From: Amycolatopsis roodepoortensis
Lineage (GTDB): Bacteria; Actinomycetota; Actinomycetes; Mycobacteriales; Pseudonocardiaceae
DNA: 64,000 bases
Assembly (NCBI RefSeq): GCF_014873915.1
Contig: NZ_JADBEJ010000004.1
Coordinates: forward strand, 310,001-374,000
Direction of reading: 5' to 3'
In this document: positions 31,992 to 39,531 of the stretch, piece by piece
How the letters are laid out: every line of letters starts with the position of its first letter
Numbering within the stretch: position 1 is the first letter of the stretch
Program-made: the position numbers and the translations under genes
Notes under the pieces: generated by a model
Seen by the model: only the letters and a program-made list of their open reading frames with translations
Databases searched by the model: none
What the model was told of the DNA's origin: nothing

Positions 31992-32858
31992 TCAGGTGCC
32001 GAGCATCGTGAAGATGCCGGGGAAGGCGAGAAAGACGATGAACGCCAGGCCCATCACGGCGATCGGCATGTCCATCCGATCCGAACGGATCGACGAACCG
32101 GTCTTCTGGTCCGCCAGGCCTTGCTGGGCAATCGATGCCGCTTTCGACCGCAGGGTGTCGGCGATGCTCGCTCCGCCCTCGCTCGCGCTGGTGATGATGT
32201 GGCCGAGATCCCTGAGTTCACGGACACCCAGCTCGTCGGCGAGGCGCTCAAGACCCTCCCACGGCATCCGGCCGCGCAGCGACGCTTCGTTCATCGCCAG
32301 CCGGATCCTGTGGAACGCCCAGCCTTCACCCAACGAAGCCGGGTAGCGCATCGCTTCGACCGGGCCGCGGTCACCGAGACGCCCGAGCGCGACGAGGTGC
32401 GCGTAGGCGACCAGAGCCCCTCGGAACGCGGCCCGTGCTTTCTGGGCCTTAGACCGCAGCAGGAGGCGCGGAAGCGTCCAGCCGAATGCCGCCGTGCACA
32501 GCGACATCAATCCTGTCAGGACAACGGGTGCCCCAGCGCCGACGACAGCAAGTGCGACGCTCGTCAGCGGAACCGCCAGGGCTCCTGTGGACGCATAGCC
32601 GATGCGTTTCAGCATGAAGGACTCGCGTGTCTGGCCGACAAGGTCGAGATCTGCGGTTGGCGTCCTCGCTCCGCAGCGGTCGGCGACCCGGATCACGGCT
32701 CGTAAGGCCGGATTCAGCGACGAGCTGTCCGAAACGACAGGCGGACCGTTCAGGACATCGCTTAGCCGGAGACGTCCAGGCACGCATGCCGCGACGATCA
32801 GTGTCGTGCCACCGGCGATTCCCAGCGCCAGCAGGATGAGTTGGCCGAGCGTGCTCAT
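31992..32858 (-). CDS. tadC: TadC-like inner-membrane platform protein
   Basis: 288 residues, type II secretion F-domain fold: membrane helices at the N-terminus and middle, a cytoplasmic helical domain with E-G-W-A-F-H-R-I-R-L-A and A-S-E-G-G-A-S-I-A, and a C-terminal helix pair. Together with TadB it forms the platform on which the TadA ATPase acts. ATG 32858 overlaps the tadB-like stop by 4 bp; the frame is open farther upstream as a shadow. Confidence 0.82.
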   Translation of the reverse strand: MSTLGQLILLALGIAGGTTLIVAACVPGRLRLSDVLNGPPVVSDSSSLNPALRAVIRVADRCGARTPTADLDLVGQTRESFMLKRIGYASTGALAVPLTSVALAVVGAGAPVVLTGLMSLCTAAFGWTLPRLLLRSKAQKARAAFRGALVAYAHLVALGRLGDRGPVEAMRYPASLGEGWAFHRIRLAMNEASLRGRMPWEGLERLADELGVRELRDLGHIITSASEGGASIADTLRSKAASIAQQGLADQKTGSSIRSDRMDMPIAVMGLAFIVFLAFPGIFTMLGT

Positions 32859-33709
32859 GTCCGCCGCCGAGTCCGTGCGGAGAGGAACCGGGCTGCCGGC
32901 GGCTCGAGGCCCAACTGACGCAGCCATACCGCGGAGGCACCTACCAACCCGAGCACCACAGCCAGGACAACCTGCCCGACCGGCGTGGCATAGGCCGAGG
33001 TGTACATCGAGCTACCGAAGAGAGCGATCCCCACGAACATCGCCGCCCAGATGCCGAGCAGGACCCGCGCGGTAGACCTCCTCCGGGCCCGTTCGGACTC
33101 CGCGGTCCGGCGAGCGACGATGTCCTCGGCAACCTGGCGAGCGAGCGCACGCAGCAGGCCGGCGACCCCTGAACCTTGGCGGTATGCGACGCAGAGGCCG
33201 GCCACTGCGGCGTCTCCGATCTGGTCGTCGATGTCGTCGGCGAACTCGAGCAGGGCTTCCTGTACGTCCCAGGTCCGCAGGCGATGTGCCAGCGTGGTCA
33301 GCTCGCGGGCGAGACACGTCGGCGCTTCGCGAGTGGAGCTCTGTATGGCGCTGACGAGTCCAGTGTTGCCCGCCGCCATGACGTCGCTGAGACGACGCAG
33401 CCAGCTTTCCAGGGCTTCTAGTCGCTCGATGCGCTGCTTGGCGATCGCTCCCGCTGAGAAGAGCCAGGGCAGGAAGACGATGAAGACCGTGATGGCCACC
33501 CCGGCGATCGGCCAGCCGGAGACAAGCCAGACCAGAGCGCCGGCTGACAGTGCGAGTGGTCCTCGCCAACGGAGGCCACGATGCCGCCGGAGTGCCTTTG
33601 GCTGGAAGATAGGCCTTCGCCGTTGGCCGACACCGAACGCTCCGGCGACGACGAGCGCCAGACCGCCGACGAGTCCGACGCTGAGCAAAATAAGGACGAG
33701 TTCAGGCAT
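32855..33709 (-). CDS. tadB: TadB-like inner-membrane platform protein
   Basis: 284 residues, F-domain protein paralogous to TadC, with two N-terminal helices, a cytoplasmic domain containing L-R-R-L-S-D-V-M-A-A-G and Y-R-Q-G-S-G-V-A-G-L-L, and C-terminal helices. ATG 33709 overlaps the upstream ATPase gene by 8 bp. Confidence 0.82.
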   Translation of the reverse strand: MPELVLILLSVGLVGGLALVVAGAFGVGQRRRPIFQPKALRRHRGLRWRGPLALSAGALVWLVSGWPIAGVAITVFIVFLPWLFSAGAIAKQRIERLEALESWLRRLSDVMAAGNTGLVSAIQSSTREAPTCLARELTTLAHRLRTWDVQEALLEFADDIDDQIGDAAVAGLCVAYRQGSGVAGLLRALARQVAEDIVARRTAESERARRRSTARVLLGIWAAMFVGIALFGSSMYTSAYATPVGQVVLAVVLGLVGASAVWLRQLGLEPPAARFLSARTRRRT

Positions 33710-35042
33710 GGGCCCACTCCCCATCGCTGCCACAGGTCAGCCAGTTCCGGTCGAACCCGGCGCGCTCGTAGTCCTCGATGTCGGTCGGCAGATTCCCGGT
33801 AGGCACCGACCGGCGACCTGCAGCACGTTGGAAGAGATATGTCCGCGCTGGTCGCCCATACTCACCGGCCTCGACGGAGACGATCTCGGCAACGTAGCGA
33901 TCGAGGCTATTACCGTCAGCGACGAGCTCCACATACACGATGAGATCGATCGCATGTGCCACGGTTTCGTGCGCCAGCTCGGGTGTCCATGCCGAGTTCC
34001 CCTCAAGGCAGAGGCGGGCCATGCGGTTGATGGCGTCCCCCGCGTTGCGGGCGTGCATGGTGGAGAGCGAGCCCGATCCACCCGTCGAAAGCGCGTCGAG
34101 CATCGGGATGATCTCGCGACCGCGGACCTCGCCCACGATCGTGCGCGTGGTGTGCATGCGCAGCGACTGCCAGACCAAGTGCGACAGGTCGGCGACGGTA
34201 CTGCCGGACCGCTCCGAATTGCCGATCCGTTCCTCGAACGCGATGACGGCCGGAAACCGATCGCGATGCCGGTGCAGGCCGAGTTCGAACTCGGTCTCCA
34301 GCGTCGCGAACCGTTCATCCGGAGGGATCTCCCAGCAGAGGGCGCGCAGAAGCGTCGTCTTCCCCGCCCGTTGTCTGCCGCACACGACGATGTTCTTCTC
34401 CGCTCGCACCGCCGCGCGAAGGAGTGCGAGTTGCGCCGTCGAGATCATCCGCCGCTTGCGGAGGTCCGCCAGCCCGGTCTTGGACAGCCGATGCCGCCGG
34501 ATGGAGACATGCGGACGATCACTGACCTCGATCGTGGCGGCCAGGCGTTCCCCGCCCGGTAGCTCCATATTCAGCAGCGGTGACGTGCTGTTGATGGCCC
34601 GCTCGGTCCGGCCGTGACGGGCGGCAAGTCGCTGCAACCAGCGAAGCAAGGCTTCGTCGGTCGGTGCGATCCGGGGCGCCCGCATGACCGTGCCGTCCGC
34701 GTAGGACAGCCAGACGGGCTCATTGCCGATGATGTCGATGTTCTCGACGCCTTCGTCCGCCAGCAACGGTTCCAACCGTCCCAGGCCGAACATCTCCGCC
34801 ATCACGGCCTGCTTGACGAACCACTCCTTGCCGGGATCAAGGAACGGCCTGCCTCGACCGGCCCACTCCTTGATCGCAGCCGAGAGGACTTCGTCGATCA
34901 GTTTTCCTGCGAGCGCACGCTCGAAACTTCCCGATTCCGGCTCGCTATGGCGTGCCATCTCTTCTTCGACCTGCTTCGCGAGAGCCTGTTGGACACGATC
35001 GACAAGCTCGTCCGCTCCCGCGAAGTCCTGCTCAACCAACAT
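33702..35042 (-). CDS. tadA: CpaF/TadA-type secretion ATPase
   Basis: 446 residues of the VirB11-like secretion ATPase family. Walker A is G-R-Q-R-A-G-K-T-T (about residue 224), followed by an Asp box region T-L-E-T-E-F-E-L and the His box with M-H-T-T-R-T-I-V-G-E-V-R and S-T-M-H-A-R-N. It powers pilus assembly at the cytoplasmic face. ATG 35042 overlaps the CpaE-like gene by 11 bp; the longer open frame upstream is its shadow. Confidence 0.9.
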   Translation of the reverse strand: MLVEQDFAGADELVDRVQQALAKQVEEEMARHSEPESGSFERALAGKLIDEVLSAAIKEWAGRGRPFLDPGKEWFVKQAVMAEMFGLGRLEPLLADEGVENIDIIGNEPVWLSYADGTVMRAPRIAPTDEALLRWLQRLAARHGRTERAINSTSPLLNMELPGGERLAATIEVSDRPHVSIRRHRLSKTGLADLRKRRMISTAQLALLRAAVRAEKNIVVCGRQRAGKTTLLRALCWEIPPDERFATLETEFELGLHRHRDRFPAVIAFEERIGNSERSGSTVADLSHLVWQSLRMHTTRTIVGEVRGREIIPMLDALSTGGSGSLSTMHARNAGDAINRMARLCLEGNSAWTPELAHETVAHAIDLIVYVELVADGNSLDRYVAEIVSVEAGEYGRPARTYLFQRAAGRRSVPTGNLPTDIEDYERAGFDRNWLTCGSDGEWAHA

Positions 35043-35928
35043 GGCGGTCCCCCTCGCCAGCAGATGCGGCAGGCCGCGGAACCGAGGGCGGTGGCGACCT
35101 CCGCACGAGCTCACGTCGTGGCCTCTCTTGCCTGGCGGGTGCCTGCTCGGGAATCGCCTGCCCTCGAAGCCTTCGCGACCGAGTGAAGGCTCGCTTGCCG
35201 ATTTCGAAGCCGAGCTTCCGGGACGTCTCAAGCAACGACGAGGTCTCGAAGCGTTTTCCTGGCCTGAACGTGTCCGTGAACTGCGTGGCGGAGGACGGAT
35301 CCCACGGCATCTCACCGACAACCGGCAGACCGAGTTTCGCGAACTGCCTCTCGATCTCCTTGAGTGGAAACCCAGTGGCAGCAGCCGCAACAACGACCAC
35401 CAAGCCGTCGTCCGCTGTACCGAGCAGGCCGATCTCCTCGCGAATCAAGTCCACAGAGGACGCCAGAGCTCGGAGCGAATGCCGGTCGTTGCGTACGACC
35501 AGCACCGTCAGGTCTGCGTTCCCCAGGACGGCATGCGGCATACCGCGAGAACGGAGCCGACCACAGTCTGCCAGGACGTCGACCGACTCCCAGGTCCGGA
35601 ACGCCAGCGCCAGTCGCTGCCATTGCAGGCTTTCCGCGACCCGAGTCGTTTGCGGCCCAGGCAGGAGGAAGTGTCGTCCGGTGCCGTCCGGAAGCGTGAT
35701 CGTCTGCTGCCACAACGCCTGCGGCAACGGCATCGTCCGCGCGGCCAGCATCGCCTCGAACATCCCTCGGTGGCCGAGCGAACCGCCCGGGTCGAACACC
35801 GCCAGCGCCTGGCCGCCGGACGGATCGCACTCCGCGGCGACGGCGTGGCGCGGCCAAGCCCACGTCAAGGCCAGCGTCGCGGCCGACGTTCCCGGACTTC
35901 CGCGTAGGGAAGTGAATGTGATCAGCAT
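35032..35928 (-). CDS. CpaE/TadZ-like ParA-family protein
   Basis: 298 residues. The N-terminus L-I-T-F-T-S-L-R-G-S-P-G resembles a ParA/MinD deviant Walker A in which the conserved Lys is absent (R-G-S-P-G-T-S), so ATP hydrolysis may be weak or lost, as in several TadZ proteins. It is expected to localise the pilus machine. It is the gene just before the ATPase, the usual order. Confidence 0.75.
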   Translation of the reverse strand: MLITFTSLRGSPGTSAATLALTWAWPRHAVAAECDPSGGQALAVFDPGGSLGHRGMFEAMLAARTMPLPQALWQQTITLPDGTGRHFLLPGPQTTRVAESLQWQRLALAFRTWESVDVLADCGRLRSRGMPHAVLGNADLTVLVVRNDRHSLRALASSVDLIREEIGLLGTADDGLVVVVAAAATGFPLKEIERQFAKLGLPVVGEMPWDPSSATQFTDTFRPGKRFETSSLLETSRKLGFEIGKRAFTRSRRLRGQAIPEQAPARQERPRRELVRRSPPPSVPRPAASAGEGDRHVG

Positions 35929-35935
35929 GGTTCGC

Positions 35936-36577
35936 TCAACTCCCCGGCAGCAGAACGATCGCGACCGTGCCCACGGATCCCTTGGTCGCGAGCTTCGGGC
36001 CCTGGTGCTCGGCCACGACGACGTCGACAACGCGGAGTCCGGTCTGATCCCGCTCCCCGACGCGGACGACCGTCCCCTGCACCGGTTCCCAGGTTTCGGT
36101 CACTGTGCCGCTCTGGCCGGAAGGAACGAGGAGAACAGGCTTCAACGGCTCCAGCGGAGTCGCCGGGAGCTGAGCCGGCTTGACGGCGATACCCAGCAGT
36201 TGCTCTCCCGGCCTTGGCGGGAGCTCTCCTCCGACGGCCTGCGCGGTCAGCACGCTCCCCGGCCAGAGATTCGTCGTGGCCTTCCGCCCGATGAACTGCG
36301 ACCGGTCCTTCCACAGCACTGGCGTGAGGCCAGGATCAGGTCGAACCTGGACCTCCCGCACGGAGTTGTCGAGTACGACCTGCCCAAATCGGACAGGAGC
36401 AGCGACACCGACCGCGGCGATCGTCGTGTCGACGTTCCGGTAGATGAAGACGGTCCCGGTCGCGCACAGCGCAGCCAGTACGAGACCCACGAGGATCAGC
36501 AACTTCGAGGGGCGCCGTCGAAGTGGCCGGACCTCCGGCGCGAGCGGCGGCTTCTCGAGTTGAGCCGGGTCATTCAT
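35936..36577 (-). CDS. SAF-domain protein (CpaB/RcpC-like)
   Basis: 213 residues with one N-terminal membrane helix and an extracytoplasmic SAF domain (F-I-G-R-K-A-T-T-N-L-W-P-G-S-V-L-T). CpaB/RcpC proteins stabilise the outer part of the pilus. It overlaps the next gene upstream by 8 bp. A second SAF protein is encoded at 38034. Confidence 0.75.
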   Translation of the reverse strand: MNDPAQLEKPPLAPEVRPLRRRPSKLLILVGLVLAALCATGTVFIYRNVDTTIAAVGVAAPVRFGQVVLDNSVREVQVRPDPGLTPVLWKDRSQFIGRKATTNLWPGSVLTAQAVGGELPPRPGEQLLGIAVKPAQLPATPLEPLKPVLLVPSGQSGTVTETWEPVQGTVVRVGERDQTGLRVVDVVVAEHQGPKLATKGSVGTVAIVLLPGS

Positions 36578-37466
36578 GGCCGTCCTCCCCGGAGTTCAGC
36601 GTGCGGATTTCGCGGACGGGCAACCTGGCACTCGATGTCAGGTCCATCGCCTCGGAATCGGACATCCCACCGCCGGACCAGCTGATCTCCCAGTGACCGG
36701 TCGCCGCGATCGAGAAGGCGCCGGAAGAGGCCTTCGTCAGGTAGACGTGCCCGCAGTCAGGTGACGCGAGACCAGCTCTGTCTTCGGTGAACGGCGTGCC
36801 TGGCCCAGCGCAAGCTTTCGTCGCTCCGTCGCCCATCGACCAGGAGATGCGGGCGAGCTTGGCAGTGGCCGTCACGCTGACGGTTCCGGCGGTTGCCGTC
36901 CGGGTGACCGGACCGGTGGTGGCCTCGCTTCGTGCGCTCCACATCCACACCGGAAAGCCGATCGTGGCACCATATGGCGAATCGGCGGGCGGCGCCAGCC
37001 TGATGTCGGGCGCGGAGAGTCCCATCTGGTCGATCGCCTGTCGAGCGAGTTCGGCGGGCGAAACCTGCGGGGCAATGGGAGCCTCAGCTCCATTGGGCAC
37101 GTAAGCCACCCGAGCGTCGCCGGGATACCCACCACCGGGCCCGCCGACGCCGCAGATCATCACGACCAGCCGCCCCTTCGACGGGTCCTTTCCCGCCCAC
37201 ATCGGGTCGCCGCCCGCCGGCTGGGGAATCGCCATCGGAACGCATTGCGGAGCAGGTCCGGCGCGCTTCCCCAAGCTGGCTGGTCCGGTCCCTGGCTGGC
37301 CTCCCTCGCGGCCCGGCCGGCCGGGATCCGTCGCACCGACCCAGCAGGTCCCGCGCACCCCTGAGGATTGGCAACCACCTAGGCCTGGCTCCGGGCCAGC
37401 CCACGCCGCCGCGGGGCTGACCATCGCGGTCACCAGCAGGGCCGAGCCGATCGTCTTCGTCAGCAT
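36570..37466 (-). CDS. Secreted protein of the Tad locus
   Basis: 298 residues: signal peptide (about 1-24, ending AAAWA), a Gly/Pro-rich region with paired Cys, and a C-terminal beta domain. Similar secreted proteins occur in actinobacterial Tad clusters but have no established function. ATG 37466 overlaps the lipoprotein stop by 7 bp. Confidence 0.65.
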   Translation of the reverse strand: MLTKTIGSALLVTAMVSPAAAWAGPEPGLGGCQSSGVRGTCWVGATDPGRPGREGGQPGTGPASLGKRAGPAPQCVPMAIPQPAGGDPMWAGKDPSKGRLVVMICGVGGPGGGYPGDARVAYVPNGAEAPIAPQVSPAELARQAIDQMGLSAPDIRLAPPADSPYGATIGFPVWMWSARSEATTGPVTRTATAGTVSVTATAKLARISWSMGDGATKACAGPGTPFTEDRAGLASPDCGHVYLTKASSGAFSIAATGHWEISWSGGGMSDSEAMDLTSSARLPVREIRTLNSGEDGHE

Positions 37467-38032
37467 GGCTTCTCCAAGGCGGCTTCGACGACCTGGACCA
37501 GCCACCGGTCGTCCAGGCTGGCGTATCGGACTACCTCGGCACGGAACTCGTACCGCCGCGGCTGGTCCGGGTTGTCGAGAACCCGCCCCTGCTCGCCCGG
37601 CTTGTCGCTGACCAGATGGAGTCCAGCCCGATCCAGGCAGTCGGTGATCTTGACCCTCGGGTCGCGCTCGTCGAGCGACACCGCGGTCACCGCAGGGGAA
37701 CGCCGATAGTTACCTTCCATATGCGACGGCACGGAGGCCAGGTTCTGGATTTCCGCGAGGTGACGCGTCAACTCTGGGTCGACGAGATACTCGCCCAGCG
37801 CTGAGCGCCAGTCCTTCGATTGCGGCGCCTTCTCCGCAGCGGTACTGACGCGCCAGTAGCCTTCGTAAGCATCAAGCGCTTTCTGCTTCGCCACGTCCTC
37901 AGCCGTCGGGACGTGGCTGGATGTCGGGGGTGCCGGAGGTGTGGCCGACGTGGCCGAGGGCGGGTTTCCAGTTTCGCTGCACGCGGCCGTGGTGGCCGCG
38001 AAGAGCAAGACGATCACGAACTTGGACTTCAT
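37460..38032 (-). CDS. Lipoprotein of the Tad locus
   Basis: 190 residues. Signal peptide with a lipobox ending A-T-T-A-A-C18, a Pro/Thr/Ser linker, then a domain beginning A-L-D-A-Y-E-G-Y-W-R that resembles the NTF2-like lipoprotein domains of actinobacteria. Probably membrane-anchored on the outside near the pilus base. Confidence 0.75.
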   Translation of the reverse strand: MKSKFVIVLLFAATTAACSETGNPPSATSATPPAPPTSSHVPTAEDVAKQKALDAYEGYWRVSTAAEKAPQSKDWRSALGEYLVDPELTRHLAEIQNLASVPSHMEGNYRRSPAVTAVSLDERDPRVKITDCLDRAGLHLVSDKPGEQGRVLDNPDQPRRYEFRAEVVRYASLDDRWLVQVVEAALEKPC

Positions 38033-38033
38033 T

Positions 38034-38693
38034 TCATGCTCCCCTGAGGCTGATGATCACGGACCCACTAGCCGCGGCCAGAGCCGGACCGATGTGCTCG
38101 GAATCGACGATCACGTCGACCACGACCGTCCCGTCAGAGTCAGGTGACCCGACTCCAGCGACCCTGGCGACGAACGCGTTTCCCGCCGACGGGAGCGAGT
38201 CACAGGGCAGCGGTTGCGGCAGAGGCGACACACAAACCCGCGCATGCGGCCAAAGGGGCTGACTCGGTCGGTTGCCGGCTTCGACCCGCAGGCCGACTAC
38301 CTGAAATCCGGTTCCCGGCACGCCCTCCGGTATGAGGCTGGCCGCGGCGAGGAGCGTCCCCTTCTGAAGGCCGACGACGGGCGCGCGACCGATGACAGCG
38401 GCTCGGTCGGCCGCTCGGATGAAGCGGACGTCGTGGTCAGGGACCAGGTCAACAGCGACCAAGTCTGCTTCGGTGAACGGCTGAGTCGCGCCGACATCCC
38501 TAGCGAGCACAAGCGCGGGCACCGTCCTGTCTCTGAGGACCGCGACGAGATGGACGATGACCAGAGCGAACACCAGGGCGACGACCACCGTGGCGAGGTT
38601 GAGCCAGCGCGACGAACTCTTCGACGGCGGCCTCGGATCGGACACACGTCGTCGAGCCTTCCTCAAGCGCTCGGTGAAATCGGTGACGGTCAT
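38034..38693 (-). CDS. Second SAF-domain protein (CpaB-like)
   Basis: 219 residues: cytoplasmic basic tail, one membrane helix (about residues 32-52), SAF domain (A-R-D-V-G-A-T-Q-P-F-T-E-A-D-L) and a beta-rich C-terminal part with one Cys pair. Its ATG overlaps the stop of the 55-aa gene (ATGA). Confidence 0.75.
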   Translation of the reverse strand: MTVTDFTERLRKARRRVSDPRPPSKSSSRWLNLATVVVALVFALVIVHLVAVLRDRTVPALVLARDVGATQPFTEADLVAVDLVPDHDVRFIRAADRAAVIGRAPVVGLQKGTLLAAASLIPEGVPGTGFQVVGLRVEAGNRPSQPLWPHARVCVSPLPQPLPCDSLPSAGNAFVARVAGVGSPDSDGTVVVDVIVDSEHIGPALAAASGSVIISLRGA

Positions 38694-38857
38694 CCTCCGA
38701 CCTCGGCATCCAGATCGGAGGGATCCACCCGCTCGATGACGCGCCGCCAGATCCGGCATTCGTCACACCAGACGTACCGGCTCAACAGTTCTTCATCTTC
38801 TTCGCCCGCGGAGAGCTTCGCTCGATCACCGCAGTCGAGAACGTATTCGGCTGACAT
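38690..38857 (-). CDS. Small zinc-ribbon-like protein, first gene of the Tad operon
   Basis: 55 residues starting MSAEYVLDCGD, with L-D-C9-G and W-C31-D-E-C34 that could together bind zinc, followed by R-I-W-R-R-V. GGAGG lies 5 nt upstream of the ATG and the stop overlaps the next start, so it is a true gene despite its size. It may serve as a leader protein whose translation couples to the operon. No family recognised. Confidence 0.65.
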   Translation of the reverse strand: MSAEYVLDCGDRAKLSAGEEDEELLSRYVWCDECRIWRRVIERVDPSDLDAEVGG

Positions 38858-38887
38858 CCGGCCTCCCTCCGTGGACGTATCTGATGG

Positions 38888-38960
38888 CGAAGGCCGGCTG
38901 GAACTGCCCGAGGCGCTTGCGAGTTCCTCGAGCGAGGGGAGGTTGTCCAGCCGGCCTTCG
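38888..38960. repeat. 15-bp inverted repeat in the Tad operon leader
   Basis: CGAAGGCCGGCTGGA (38888-38902) and its exact complement (38946-38960) flank 43 nt, immediately upstream of the first Tad gene. On the plus strand it is followed by TTTCTTTCTC. It could form a long stem in the operon's 5' leader, or terminate something reading rightward. Confidence 0.5.
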
Positions 38961-39147
38961 TTTCTTTCTCCTGCGTCGCCAGGCAGTCCGTTCCTGGCAA
39001 ATCAGGAATACCGCTTTCCGGCCCGGTGAGGGCAAGCTCAACACCGGGTGAGCCTTGGCTCATCAGGGGCTTTGTCACTCGTCCGGGTGTAGGAATAAGT
39101 AGAATTGCTCGCGCGCAAGCGGTAGTGAATCGTGTTAGCTGGTCGGT

Positions 39148-39531
39148 ATGGACGGGTGGGAAATGCCGTACCGGCACAGCGTTCAGATCGCCTTGGATCT
39201 CTTGAGAGGCAGGTGGACCGTCGCCGTCTTGGCCGGGCTTGCTCGCGGCGAAACGCAGTTCAAGGAACTGCTGGCCGCGATCAACGACGTCGAAAAGCGC
39301 ACCGACCGAGATCGCATGCTGTCGAATCGAGTACTGAGCGACACTCTTCAGCGCGCTCGCGAGGACGGTCTCATCGAACGGCACGCCGCATCGGGCAACT
39401 TCGCGACAGTCTCTTATGTACTCACCCCGACGGGACGCTCGCTGCTCCGCGCCGTCCGGCCGCTGGCCGAGTGGGCTCAGGTTTATCAAGCGGACCGCCA
39501 AGCTGACGAGGCCGACCGCCGAGGCGCTTAA
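39148..39531 (+). CDS. HxlR-family regulator
   Basis: 127 residues, winged helix of the HxlR type (G-R-W-T-V-A-V-L-A-G-L, F-K-E-L-L-A-A-I, S-N-R-V-L-S-D-T-L). It lacks the N-terminal Cys that senses electrophiles in many members, so the signal is unknown. It diverges from the Tad operon across a 290-bp gap and may regulate it. The 3' end overlaps the convergent MFS-GGDEF gene by 4 bp. Confidence 0.82.
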   Translation: MDGWEMPYRHSVQIALDLLRGRWTVAVLAGLARGETQFKELLAAINDVEKRTDRDRMLSNRVLSDTLQRAREDGLIERHAASGNFATVSYVLTPTGRSLLRAVRPLAEWAQVYQADRQADEADRRGA

